A stretch of DNA of 64,000 nucleotides from contig CM019238.1 of NCBI GenBank assembly GCA_009741485.1, positions 15,651,947 through 15,715,946 on the forward strand, in the 5' to 3' direction. This DNA is from Malurus cyaneus samueli (lineage: Eukaryota > Chordata > Aves > Passeriformes > Maluridae). A model generated the notes under the pieces. That model saw nothing but the letters and a program-made list of their open reading frames with translations, did not search any database and was not told the origin of the DNA. Position 1 is the stretch's first letter. Every line of letters starts with the position of its first letter. A program made the position numbers and the translations under genes. Shown piece after piece: positions 15,101 to 27,700 of this stretch.

Positions 15101-16438
15101 TATGAGCAGAAGCAAGATGCATGAAGGTTTATAAAAGTTACAGCACAAATGAGGCATTTTCAGAAATAATCCAAAATATTAACACCAAAGAAAACTAAAA
15201 TATCTTCCTGCCCACTGTTAAAAAACACTGATTTTCTAAACAATTTCATATATGATCTATTTTAATGCAATTTAATACAAGAGACACTGCATTTCCTTGA
15301 ATTCAGTTCCTGGAATATATTGAATATATACATCAGCAACAGATAGTGATTCCAAATCTCAAGATAACGCAAATTTTCTGCGAATAAAGACATATTTCAA
15401 GACTGGGTAAAACTTGACAAAGGAAAAGCTCTTCAGGTGCATCCTGATCTTTTTGAGGGTGGAGACAGAATTACAGCACCAAAGGCTCAGCTGGGATAAA
15501 TGGAGCACTAAACTGCACAGTCATAACGTGGTAAAATACAGTCAGCAAACAACATAAAGACATCCCCAGCTGGAATCAAAAGTAGTGTTATAACTCTTAT
15601 AACTACTGGAACCAGGTTAAAAAAAACATAGATTATCAGTCCATGCTGTTAAAAATCAAGTTACCATTCCAGGCTACTGCTCCTCCCTGGAATAAGCTCT
15701 GAGCTGCCTTGTAAATGTATTAGCAAAGCAAGGTTTCCTATAAATGTTTCACTACTAATTCTTTATTCAACAGCAAATCGAAACCTGAAACAAAGCTGTG
15801 CACCTCAAAATAATTTTATGGAATAAATATTGGGCTAAAAAATAACAATTAAACTTATTGCTTCATTTGCCAAACAGCTATATATGCAAAATGTGCTCTG
15901 AAATACTGTTATTCTTGGCGAGATTAAATCAAGCAAAAAGATAACCGAGAATTCTTTGATCTGAAACATGCAGAACCATAAAATGTTTGGACACGATAAA
16001 AATTTGACATTGTGGATAAGCTTCACATCTTTTATTCTTTTTCATAAAGAAGTGTCAGACAACCATATAAAAATAATAGATCAAATAAACATAGACACTG
16101 TTGTACACAGAGCATAAAACCTTAAAAAACACTGAATAATTCAAGGGAACTCCAGCAACACTTGTAATTTACAACCCTTGCAATTTTTCATAAAGCAATA
16201 CTTTTTCTAATTCTCATCTCTTTTCTCGCCGCTGCCTCAGGAAAGAGAAAGGCAAAAATGGAAACCATAACTACAAATATTAAAGTGTTTGCTTTTAGTA
16301 TCAGTGTAGTAAATACGCCATTACTCTTAGATGGTAATGCAATATGCAAACACTATTTGTCCCAGATCGCTACAGTAAACAAAATTTTCAGAGACTATAA
16401 TATTTTTCCCTCCTGCTATTTGTGAGAATTTACTTTGC
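12141..16438. other. Intergenic DNA, nothing recognised
   Basis: This is AT-rich sequence with short open frames of at most about 111 codons (12633-12968 plus), none of which resembles a known protein. I see no repeats of note. Confidence 0.6.
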
Positions 16439-16458
16439 AAAAAAAAAAAAAAAAAAAA
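16439..16458. repeat. Poly(A) tract
   Basis: An uninterrupted run of about 20 A residues follows ordinary AT-rich sequence. It may be a microsatellite or the tail of a decayed retroposed sequence, but no upstream element is recognisable. Confidence 0.9.
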
Positions 16459-18400
16459 TTATAATTTTTGAATACCTTCCCAATACAAGGTACTGAAAAA
16501 CAGCATCACACTCAGAATAAGGATTTTTTTTCTCTTCATGGGAAAGTGCTTGGGTTTTCAGCAATATCTTTAGCCTGGGTGTAGCCCCATTAATTCTGCA
16601 TTAATGTGAAGATCTGCCCATGACATGAATTTGTCCTAAGGAAACCAAAAATCTGGTGTCAGTTTTACCTCTGATCTGATCCTGGTATCTGCTGTGGCAC
16701 TTCAAAATACACAATTTTTCTCTCTAATTAATATCCATTTGCCCAAGAGTTTATGCACAGGGGAAGGAGAAGCTCACCAGGAAAATCAGAGACACTCAGA
16801 GTGACTAAATTGGGAGTTATATAACTTGATTTGAAGAAATCAACACCACATCCTCGCCTCGCTTTTACCTTTTATACACATATTTTATGTGATCACACTT
16901 GCACTACTGTTGGCTTGTTTTAAATCCTTTTTTTCCCAATTCCTCAATTTGAGTAATAGCATCCTACAATGCTCTCCTGCCAGTCAACCTGGAAAAGTTT
17001 CCTTTTTTTCTACCCCTCCCAGGCCCACTGCCACCACAACCAGACCCTCCTAAATAATAAAAGAGAATTTTCTTGGGTTTCCTCATTTACAATAGAGCTA
17101 CACCCAGAGACTGGGCACACTCAATTTCTATCATTACACTGTTATTTCCTGATCTAAGAATACAGACACAATTTAAAGCACTTATTAGCTGCAGTGATTT
17201 TGTCAGCCTCATAATTAAAATATCATTAATTCCTTTAGCAAGTGAACCTGTAACAAACTGAAAAGAGCAAATTAAGTGAATATATATATATATTATATAT
17301 ATATTTTTAATGCATTACTGGTGTATGAGTCACCTTGATCTCCTCTGGGATGGAACTCTAATTAACATTGGAACATATTTGGTCTATAAAAATTCCTGTT
17401 GATTGCCCAAGAGGTGGCAGAACTCATTTCACCAGTGAGGTTAACTTTGATGGGTTAAGGTGGTGAGTTACCAGGAGCTACAGCTTTGTGTTTTATGCTC
17501 AGGGTACTTTTAAGCAACTCAATATTTTAGGAATCATGACATTCACATCTGATGTAAGAGGAATTTTTAAAAAAGGAAGAGAGAAATTATAAATCATTAT
17601 GTATTAAAATATTAAAAAATACCTTGCTTTTCAAAATGATTAAAAAAAATAAAAAAAAAAGCCATGAGTTAATAAAGCAACTACACCATTCTAAACCTGA
17701 AATACAGAATTTTTACCTAACAACCCAAGGAGCAGACAAGTGGCACATCTACAGATCCTCAGAAAGCCCACACCATTTGATCAAAATTCACATAAAAATA
17801 GTGGAAGATTGAAGTTACTCTTTCTCTTTCTTTCCGATTTACCTCCTCCATCAAAGGAAACACCAAATTATTTGGCAGAATTTTAAGGTTTTTGAAGCAT
17901 TTCCAGCTGTTTTCACTCCTTTCTGCTATTTGTGCGGACAAATTAAATGCCATGAAAATAAAAGATAGATTAATATTTGCATGTTCGATAAATCATTTCC
18001 CTCAATAAATTAATTTCTCTCAATAAAGAAAAGTGTAATTAATGATACCAGTTTCTCCAATGAACATGTAATTTTTCTGAAAGAGACGTATGTTATTTAA
18101 CACGAGACCTTAATCCTGTTGAGAAATTCCCTACAGAAATTGAAGCTGGGGAATCTTTTAAAAGCTTCCATTCAAACTGTTGCTGTTCCCAAAACTGAGC
18201 AGGGCAGTCCAGTGAAGCCTCCTCACGTCCCCCATGTCAGGCCTGTGTTCGTTTCTTTTTATGAACTTCTTCCCATCAAATACAAAATTTTTTGGATCAG
18301 TTGATTTACACTGAGCTTTGTGAGGCCTGCAGAACAAGGAGCTCTGGACTCCATATTAAAAAGGTTGATAAAAAACGCTCCATGTCCTCTCAGCCAGACC
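16459..18400. other. Intergenic DNA with one AT microsatellite
   Basis: Apart from the TA microsatellite inside it at about 17280-17305, this stretch contains only AT-rich sequence and short spurious frames of about 60 codons. Confidence 0.6.
17280..17305. repeat. TA dinucleotide microsatellite
   Basis: This is an alternating TA run of about 26 bases with one phase break (TATTATA). It would be expected to be polymorphic between individuals. Confidence 0.9.
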
Positions 18401-18490
18401 TGTCCTCACATTAATGAACCAGTTCTCACATTAATGAACCAGTTCTCACGTTAATAAATCAGTACTCACGTTAATAAACCAGTCTGCACA
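18401..18490. repeat. 20-bp tandem repeat at the edge of the LTR-like element
   Basis: About four and a half copies of a 20-bp unit containing TTAATGAACCAGTTCTCACA lie head to tail, with single-base differences between copies (for example CACGTTAATAAA against CACATTAATGAA). In the minus orientation the repeat lies downstream of the LTR polyadenylation signal. It is therefore either the end of the LTR or the start of its flank. Confidence 0.85.
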
Positions 18491-18562
18491 TTCATATCCC
18501 TCCTTGCTGTGACAATGCAGGAACAGAGCCCACGGGCTCTCTCTGAGCTGCTCACAGAATCC

Positions 18563-18568
18563 TTTATT
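18563..18568 (-). terminator. LTR polyadenylation signal AATAAA
   Basis: AATAAA on the minus strand lies about 20 bases downstream of the TATA element. This close spacing is usual for avian LTRs with a short R region. Confidence 0.6.
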
Positions 18569-18586
18569 CTCCCAAAGCTGCGCCTC

Positions 18587-18592
18587 TTTATA
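18587..18592 (-). promoter_or_regulatory. LTR TATA box
   Basis: TATAAA lies in the context GAGTATAAAGAGG on the minus strand, about 28 bases downstream of a CCAAT box at 18620-18624. Together they form a compact RNA polymerase II promoter typical of an LTR U3 region. Confidence 0.6.
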
Positions 18593-18799
18593 CTCTCAAT
18601 GTTCCGGGGCTGAGCTCCCATTGGCTGTTTGCTCTGCACGGGCACCGCCCACAAACCTTCTTATCCAATCACATCTCTGGTTGGGCAGGGTCTATGTGCT
18701 CTGTTTAATCAATCACAGCCTGACACACCCAGCTATCACCTGTCAATCACACAGGCTCCTCCCCAGTCCTGTTCCCTGCAGTTTTAACCCTTTCCCACA

Positions 18800-21196
18800 C
18801 GGTGAGATTGAACTGGGGATATCTGAGGTTTCCTTGCTCCATCTCCCAGAAGATGCAGCTCAGAAGGTCCCTCCCAGCCCACAGTCACCGTGTTTGCTGG
18901 ATTCCAGAGATTTTTCAGATTTCTGCCAGAGCACTGTTAGCGCTCCCCATGTCAGCGACACCTGGCATCCGCCGAGACTCTGCACAATTTAACAGCAGCG
19001 AGGGAATTGTCATTGTCTCGTGCTTCAGTGGGCCACGAACCGAGGAGTTCCTGAGCAAGCCTTGGCACAGCACAGCAAAGCAGCTGTTGGGCCCTATTGT
19101 TGTGGAGAATATGCATTTTGACAACTACTAATCATGTATTTACTCTGAACTGTGAATAATCTTATACGTTTATTATTCTCGGAATATATTTACCCAACAA
19201 GTAATGGCAACTCTAAATGAGTTTCTCATGTCCTGGAAAGAAAACACAAATAGCAATTAATTAGTTTATTGTTATTTTGCAGCAGTTTATTTATTTATTT
19301 CTCCAAGCCGTTCATCAGATGCATCAAATACACGATGGTAGGTAGCTTTTTTTGTAGCATTTATAGTTATCAAGTTTCTGACAAAATTCCTTCTGAACTA
19401 TTCTAGGGATGCTCAGCTCTTCTTTGAGAAGAAATATCTAATTTTTGAATTGGGAACAATTAAAAGGACAAAATAAATGGATGGAGTAAGTAAAACAAAC
19501 TGGTTAAAGTTGGTGGTTATCTATTCTTTGTTAATGAAACAAAACACAAACAGGCAGATAAAACTGAGTTATAGAAAAGCAGAAAGTAAGGAGTCATTTA
19601 ACTTTTTCAGATTCTTTGGACTAAAAGGACAATGATTCAGCCCCGGTGTGGGTGAAGCAGGATGGATCATCAGACAGACATTAATCCTGAACAGGTCACC
19701 CAGTGCCTGATTAACAATTACTCTTTTTGCTACAGAAACCTTCTTATATAGAAATTACAAGGCTCAGTGATGGATTCTGTGAGTGACCACACAGAATCAT
19801 GAAAAAAATATAACTGCGCTGATTATGGTAATGCAGCATGGTTGATCATTAATTATGAAATTAATTTATTAGAAGCACATGGGATACAGTCCTGATATTC
19901 ATTTAAATCCTGAATGAAGTATGAGGACATGCAGGTCATATTATCACCTGCACAAAGCCCAGTGGTAAATTCTTATCAGGAAAGAGTGTGAGGACTTAGC
20001 TGGGGTTGCTGGTCCAAGAGCAGGGCTGCTGGAAGGGGCACTGGGAAGTTATTTGAACAAGCTCTTAATGGGAATGGTTCTTTGTTATGCCACAATTAAA
20101 TGAGAGAAGGAATGAGGTACAACCCTAAACTGCCTTAGGATAAGCCTGGGGAGATGTGAAAGGGAAGAGGGAAAGGATCTTTGAGAGCTAAGCACAGTTA
20201 CAATCAAAAGGTGCTCACAAAATGCTCAAGTCCCAGACAGGCCTGGGAACATGATCCTGACACACAGGATACAAACCACTGACGTTTATGAATGACTTCA
20301 AAGTCTGCTATTTTAAAATGCTGTGATACAGCATCAAAACAATTAATTTTGTTTGCTTATTTTTAGCCCCAAATCTTTCCAGTCGCTCTAACCTCCCCTC
20401 CTGTCTTTAGCTGGAATGCTGCCCTTCCCCCTAATCTAAACAGAGATGCATTTAATCTTCTTTTGGGGCTAACAAAAACCATTCAGGGTCTGGTTTTCTT
20501 GAAAAGCCTATAATGATTTGTGTTGAAAGATTTGGTTTAACTCATCATCGAAACATTTGGATTTGCAACTCAACCTAAATTTTATTTTTCCATTTTATTG
20601 CCCCTAGTCTCAGGAGCAGACTCATATTGTGAGGGTGAGCTTCATGCATTCAGAACAGCTCTTTTTTTCTCTTAAAACTACCTATGATGCTTATTGTTAT
20701 TTTTTTCTCCTTCGCCTGCTCCTCCAGCCTCCAATTAAAGTCTGGAACAATTTATTGAATTGTAAGCTCACTAATTGAATAGATATATAGACAGTTGAAA
20801 GCACCAGGATTCTCTACAGGGTTTGTTTATCAGTGTCTAAATCTTGGTTAACAGCTTGCTACCCTTCTAAATATACAACTATTTATTTAAGTATTTATGT
20901 ACAGTGTTTGTTTACCATGGCAACTGCTGTATCAACTTGACATACACAGGAATAATTTTATTCAGATACATTTACCTCTTTGTTAGAATTCATCCATATT
21001 TTATGGTGCTTAAAGAGAAATAACAACAAATTCTCAGTATAGGTTTCAACTTATGTGTAAGAGGCACTCGGCTGTTTTCTCACATAATGAATATGACTAA
21101 AGGTGTCTGCCAACATCAGAACTGGTCAAACAGCCAATTAAATCAGCTGGGGGAGAAATAATGGCAACTTTTGAATATTACTTGGCCTGTGGGTTT
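18800..21196. other. Intergenic DNA, including a possibly conserved non-coding stretch
   Basis: No gene is recognised. The part from 18800 to 19120 is somewhat richer in GC and CpG than its surroundings. The part from about 20480 to 20960 has the texture of conserved non-coding DNA, with many homeobox-type ATTA and TAAT cores and an RFX X-box-like GTTTACCATGGCAAC at 20910-20924. Conservation cannot be judged from one sequence. Confidence 0.45.
20910..20924. promoter_or_regulatory. RFX X-box-like motif
   Basis: GTTTACCATGGCAAC resembles the palindromic RFX recognition sequence (GTTGCCATGGCAAC type) with one inserted base in one arm. A single motif match in 64 kb could be chance. Confidence 0.3.
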
Positions 21197-21206
21197 NNNN
21201 NNNNNN
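21197..21206. other. Assembly gap of 10 N
   Basis: Ten N bases sit immediately before an A-rich run. The gap is likely a homopolymer or low-complexity assembly break of estimated or placeholder length. Confidence 0.98.
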
Positions 21207-21265
21207 AAAAAAAAACAAGAAAGAATGGAAAAAAAGATAATATGTATATCTCTGTCAAAATACAA

Positions 21266-21393
21266 GGCTAGGCTGGACGGGGCTTGGAACAAGCTGGTCT
21301 GGTGGAAGGTGTCCCTGCCCATGGCAGGGGTTTGGAACTGGATGGACTTTGAGGTCCCTTCTAACCCAAACCATTCTGTGATTCTGTGATTCT
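21266..21393 (+). mobile_element. CR1: CR1 LINE 3' end, 5'-truncated
   Basis: This is a well-preserved CR1 tail. It has GGCTGGACGGGGCTTGGAAC, then the AAGCTGGTCTGGTGGAAGGT block, TCCCTGCCCATGGCAGGGG, and a final pair of ATTCTGTG octamer-type terminal repeats. It is severely 5'-truncated, as is usual for avian CR1 copies, and keeps no coding sequence. It inserted close to the assembly gap. The quality of the match points to a moderately young avian subfamily. Confidence 0.95.
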
Positions 21394-23394
21394 CCATTCC
21401 AACTACCCTCAAAAATTAACCCTGCTCAGTTCCAGACCTCTGCAAGAACCCCATCCACACCTGAACACAGCCTGACCCTAGAGTGGCACAGAGCTGGGTA
21501 CTCAAAACTCCTTTTTTGATTTGTGCACTCTCATCCCATGCCATGACAGAAAGAGGTGACACCACAGAGTGGTCACAGTGCTGTGCATTGAGTGGCCATG
21601 GCTGGGCCAGGTCCTGGGCTACTGAAGGGACAGGAGCCACATCCCTCCCATCTGCACCCATGGAATTCCCATCTGTGCTGGAACCTATGGATCATGGCAA
21701 AAGAAAAAGCAAAACCAGACCCGTGCAGTTCACAGGAATATAAACCCAGTGCTCAGAAACACGAAGGGCAAGTGGTGATCTGCTTCTGCTTGACCTGCTG
21801 CACTGACTGGCACTGACATCTGATTTACCAGAGAAATCAGAATACACAGCCCTGGAAATGCCAAACTGAAGGCAGACCCCAAAGGGAGTTTACAGGGTTA
21901 GAGAGAATAATAACTACAGCACGACTGGAAAGGAAACGGGATATAATGGGATCTGTAATTACAGAAAGCAAGAAATAATTCAAGACTGCAACATCACGAG
22001 AGTGCAGTACCAGGAGAGATTAGAGGGAGCAAGAAATAGCCTGGCCGTGAAGCATTGTATACACTGCTGAGTTTTCAACAGGGAATAATTCACTTATGTG
22101 ATTCCACTCTTTCTCCCTCGTCACAGCCAGAAACCGCCCTGAGTTAAACAGAGGACAAAATTAAGAGATTCTGTAAATTCTCCAATATATTCTGTACCAG
22201 AAGCTGTACTCCGGTCCCTCCTGCAGTAAATGAATAAAAATAATGATAATAGTCATAATTAATATTAAACTCTTAGTGAAGGTTTATTATCTTCAAGTTC
22301 CATTAAGTAATTAATGAATTCATTAAGACTGCTAGTGTAAAAGCAAGCAAGTTACACAGAGACACACCCTGCAGGTCCAATATTTAATAATCTATTTTAA
22401 CAGAACCAAAAAATTAACATTTATTTCTTAATATAATAATGATCTAGTCCTGCAGTTATGCAAAACACAACTGCAGAACAATTTTTTTTTAGTTCTTATC
22501 TTTTCAGAACTTGCTATTGGGTTGCACAATCTCAGCTGGAAAAGCCTGCACAGGAATATGCTTGTGTTTGCTTGAGATAAAAGTCTACCCTGCAAATCCA
22601 CAAGGGTAAACCCACAAATTTTGTGAGACAAAGCAGAGATGGACACGGGTCTGTGTTTCATACACAGTTCTAGTTATCCCAATCAATTTTCTGAATTCAG
22701 CAGAGCAAATCCTGCAATTACACAGATATAAAACCCGAGCAATCACAGTCTCAGAGGTCAGAGCAACAAGGAAATTCAGCAAACCAAAATCACAGTGTCC
22801 ACATGTCCCATGTGCAACTGAAGCAGTGTGCAGTGCCTAAAAGTTCATGTCAAACTTCTCTTTTGTGCTAGTAAATCCACTTTCATCTTGAATGGGACCC
22901 AGATGGGTCACCTTTACCCAGTAAAACAGCTGGATCTGTTATTGATCTTATTTGCATTCAGGCAGTTGGCCAGTGGAAAATAAAACCAAGTGGCATTTTA
23001 TCTTTTCCAGGAACACTGGAATGTGTGGGAAGTTCAGAGTTCATGGACACCTTTTTTATTTTGCATAGTACTAAACTGATTATTCTAATGAGCCATTTTC
23101 TGCCTGAATATTTATCTGTTTTTTTATTGGAAAGAAGGAATTCTTTAGATCAGGTTTGAGAACTTTCACTTCCATTTTGGTATATTCTGGTTTCAAACAC
23201 AAGCCTTGCTTTCATTTTATATCCTGATTTACGAAGATAGTAAAAAGGTAAGACCTGTGCTTTCTCTTATTTTACATTTAATGTTTTTGCAAGGTCACAG
23301 CTTTCTCTTCCTCATACTAATGAAATGCAAATCTTCCTTAACTGAGTCAAACTAGTACTGCTGGAAAAGAGGAAGAGATAAACATCTTCTACAG

Positions 23395-23416
23395 AAAAAT
23401 AAATAAATAAATAAAA
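23395..23416. repeat. AAAT tetranucleotide microsatellite
   Basis: About five copies of AAAT/AATA in tandem. Confidence 0.85.
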
Positions 23417-24746
23417 AGTTATTCTGAATGTTGCACCTTATTTCCTCCTTTCATTTACTCAGTTTTCGAAACAAGATAGAAAGAAAGTTTTGCCCTCCTT
23501 GCATCTTGGTTCTTTGCCTGAGAAGCTCACCTCTGGAGAGGCACGGAGCTTGTAGCAGGCAGTATTTTAAGGATGTGTTTCTAATTAAGTGAACAGGTGG
23601 CTCCAGCCAGCAGGAACTACTGAGCAAACAAACCCAGGGAGAGCTGGGACTTGTTGGAGCAGATGGTGTGATCTTTGTACCTCTTTAATGAAGACTGCGC
23701 CTGAGCTCTCTGTTGGGTTTAATAGAACACTTTCCTCATCGTTTGTGCAACTGCATTTACACCAAAATGAAACAAAATGATTTCCAGATTAGAAAGGCAA
23801 TTCGTTCTCTGCACCCTTCAAACGTGTTCAAGCATAGCTTTACGTGCCAAGTGTGCAATCTGCATAACAAAATTCAGATGGAAGCTCAGGGCACACCTGA
23901 CACTACTGTCTGTACCCACTCCCACTCTACAAACTGCTTTAATACCTGTAGCATGCCAGCAATCATCTTGTAAAACTTTGCACAGATATTAAGTCTTTAA
24001 AGAGCAGGTAGACATTTAAAGATTTTTAACAGTCCCTTGCCAGCCTGTTTCTAAATTAATCTATCAATGATTTAGAATACATTTATTAAATTATAACCTG
24101 TCCTTTATAGATTTATGTGAGCATAGTTTAAATCAGAATTCATATCAGGGATGGGAAAATTTGCTTAAATGTTTTCAATGAGGATCATGATTCTGTTTTG
24201 CATCCTCCCTTCTATTTACGAGAGGGGAAAAGCAGTTCTATAAAAAGAATTCAAATGTGAAAATGCCCATTCCAACATGAGTAAGTCAGGGAACAGAAAA
24301 GGACAAATTTCCAGTACAAATTCAGAAACCAAAATCAGAAATTCCAATAAAGTATGCTTTTGTACAGTCCCGTATTATGATAGAGAATTCATTGATTTAT
24401 CAATATTTGTGCACACAATCTTAATTCAGAATTTCCTAAAATTCATCCATGTGTAAGACAGTTCAATTACCTTCCAAGAGTGTGCTGCAAACCGGTTTTT
24501 CCTAAAGCAGGAAGAGCTGAGGCGGTAAAATCCCCGTTGGCCCATGGTTGTTTCTGGGAAGCAGAGTCAGCCTCCCAGAGCACAGCTTTGGGATATTTTT
24601 GGGAAGTTTCACAAAAGCAGGGATGCAGGAAAAGTAACCCAGTGAATGGAGAGAAAAGGAAAAAGTGAGTGGACCATCAGGCTAAAGAAAACACCATGAG
24701 CATCATGGATGGAACCTGATAATTTCCTAACTTGCATTTTGTGGGG

Positions 24747-24760
24747 TTTTTTTTTTTTTT
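24747..24760. repeat. Poly(T) tract
   Basis: A run of 14 T residues follows GGGG. Confidence 0.9.
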
Positions 24761-27700
24761 CTGTCTCAGAATCATTATGGAAATACATTTGAATCTGATC
24801 CATAAATATCCACATTGTCAAAAAAAGAGAGAAAATGATACAGTGGTTTCCAAGTTACGTAGCTGCCTGGTCATTTTTTACTTTCACAGATTTCATTCCA
24901 TCATTAGGGCAATTAATATCCCTAGTGACCAGTGTATATGGCAGCTGAAGGCCAGGACAGGTGCCATTTATCTCTACATGCACAGAAAAATGATTTTGGT
25001 TTTGTCAAATAGAGTAGATATTTGGAAGGATGAGGGATTGAGACAGCAGCTGAGGGTGCCATGTGTTTTTATTACATCTTTGTTCCTATTATTTTAATTA
25101 TTACATTTGCTAACATGCTATAGTGTAGCTTGGCTTGATGCCCCAGGTTTAAATAAAGACATGGACAGTCAAAGAAACAGAAAATGGAAGTGGAGAAGTG
25201 CTGCTTTAGCTCCAGCACTTCTACCGTGACTGCTATCTGGTTGCTGTGACATCACTCAGTAATTAATTGTAAACCATATTTTACTCTATCTTTGTGCACA
25301 AATTCAACTGATAAGGAAAAAATAAAGATACAGCATGGCCCCCTCTGTAGGGAACTACTCCAATATGTAATAATTTGCCTGGAATACTGCAAGAATCATG
25401 GCACACACAACTCATTACTCCTCCTATTCCTATCTCCCACCTTGTCTTGCTAGCTCTATTTATTTTTCACTGGAGTAATTCTGTTGGGAACTTCAAAGCA
25501 ATTAGTTCAGGAGCACATGTTAAAGGGTGAAGGGTTTCAATGTTGCAGCAATGTAAGATAACTACAGATCACAAAATCTGTCATGGAATAATGCAGTGAA
25601 GAACAAAGCAAATTGGAGCTTTGTTTTCGAAAGATAAGAATGCAATGGAATGCATCAGTAGCTCCCCTTGCTTCTTGTGCTGTCTACCTAAACGAGACTC
25701 CCTGCTTGCATATTTCAAAGTCATTGGTTAATTATCCGGCAGCAAAACTGCATTTTGGGTGCTCTGATTTGAACATAATGATGTGACTATAATTCGAACA
25801 AATTGGAAATATGCAAAGTTGAATACTTGATTTCAGATATAATCCAGTAATTAAAAACATAGCAAATCATTTAGCAGGAATGCTGCCATTGTTGCTGAGG
25901 GAAGCTGCTAATTGCAGAGCCCGTATCTCCCCCATATTTGCAGTGCTTAATTCCAACTGCAAATCAAGGTCCCATGGCAAAAATAATTGATTAAAAGGTG
26001 CATTTTCCAGGTTTTTAAACCATGCAGACAGTACTGAGTAAGAAAGGAGCAAGATGGACTAAATAGGCATCACTCTCAGTGTCAGTTTAATTTTGGCTAT
26101 GTGCACTCTCTATCCTACAGAAAATAATATGCCAATGTGTAAAGCCACACAGATAATAGGCAAGTACAGAAAATATAAGATATTATCAAACACAAAATGA
26201 ATGCTGTGGAATATTTCTCCTAATAAAATGCTGTTGCTATTATCCTGATAATTTTATAGAGTCTTTTTGCTGCCCATTTACCCAGTCAGGATATATTTCT
26301 GGTATTTTTTATAGTGTTGAATGAATGTTTTTCCTCAACAGAGGATCACAATTCTGGGTGCAATTTAGGCAGCAGCATTTCCAAACACTTGTAGGAGCTC
26401 TCCCTGTGGCAGCTGCTCCCAGGCACTCAAGGTTAATATCACTGAATGTTCTTTCACTGGCAGCCCAAGGATCCCTGTGCAAAATACCTGCTCCAAAGCG
26501 TGCTGCAAGTGCATGGAAAACAAACACGTGTTCAGAGCTCTGTTCAGCCATGAACACTGTTCAACAGCGACCAAAAAGAGAGGGTGGAGGATGGGAACCT
26601 TTTACAGGTCAAATCTGCCATGTGAGACCTCAAATGAAACCCACCTTTCCTAATTCCTGGTTCCCTCAGCAGCCTGTGTGATCACAGACACAAACCTGTG
26701 CTCTCACACAGGGCACTTCGCCTCCAGAAGCTGTTCCAGTTTTGTCTATTTGCTGACCCCTCCTGCTGTAGGCAGAGTATAAAATCCATATTCCTTTGAA
26801 ATGCAACATGGTGTTTATATGGCAAAAATATTATTTCCTATTGACAGGGATCCTCACATCTGTGAGTGTTTTTGCCTCCCAGCAGTTCACAATCTGCAGG
26901 TCTGGTGAGACCAGACTTAACATTCCAATAACACGCACCGACATCTGCTGAGGTTTTAAGCACAGACTGAAGTTACTTCAGAGGGATGAGCTGTTTGTGC
27001 AGATAATGATGCACAGACTTGAGTGAATTCACTGATGCTGACTGACCCATCCCCATTTATCCTTCCTAAAAATCTCTGTTTATTTCCTCGATGTAGAGAC
27101 CAAACCTCTCCTTAAAATCCCCAGCAGCTTGCTGTAATTGATGACATAAAAGCAGTAAATAATATCGCATTCTGCTTGACATATTTGATGGGATAAATTC
27201 ATCTGCCTCTGCCTTACTTATTTTTGTGACACAATTTTGCAAATTGCTGAAATGCCCATGCTAATACCTTTTCTCAGGATAGTTAAACATGCCAATTGGT
27301 AATTAGCTATTAACATCTGTGTTTTGTTCAAACATTTGTCTCCTGTAAATATTCTTTAAAAACTGAACCTTTGACTCTGTCAGAGAAGAGAGCAGGAGAA
27401 GGGATTATGAATGTTGCATTTGGCTGGGAATTGGAAATCTGTATTGCCCATCAGTTCTTTCTTTTCTTCAAATAAAAACGGCAGTGTTGTAACACAATAG
27501 TTCAAAGCTACAGCAATTCCGAAACAGCAGTACTTGAAAATGACATAAATAATGCAGACTATCTAGGGAAAAAAAAAATCAGAAGAAACCTGGATATATT
27601 ATCAACAGAAAACTTGGAGAAGTATAAATGGGGCACTGGCACAGCGGATTGCCAGGAAAGCATTGGATTTACTTCTTTCATTCCAGCTCATTCACATTAT

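Larger units (their letters stand above)
18491..18799 (-). mobile_element. Solo-LTR-like endogenous retrovirus remnant
   Basis: On the minus strand this segment has the architecture of a retroviral LTR. It opens with TGTGGGAAAGGG (ending at 18799). It then has an inverted CCAAT box (18665-18669), a GC-box-like element (18643-18652), a second CCAAT box in AGCCAATGGG (18620-18624), a TATA box TATAAA (18587-18592) and an AATAAA polyadenylation signal (18563-18568). A candidate terminal CA occurs in the CATTGTCA stretch, but the 3' boundary is uncertain because a 20-bp tandem repeat adjoins it. I find no retroviral gag, pol or env sequence on either side, so it is best described as a solo LTR. 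No clear target-site duplication was found. The family name cannot be given from sequence alone. Confidence 0.7.

Noticed and set aside
18802..19131. Retroviral coding remnant next to the LTR
   Set aside because: For a minus-strand LTR this side is upstream of U3, and the short frames show no gag, pol or env resemblance.
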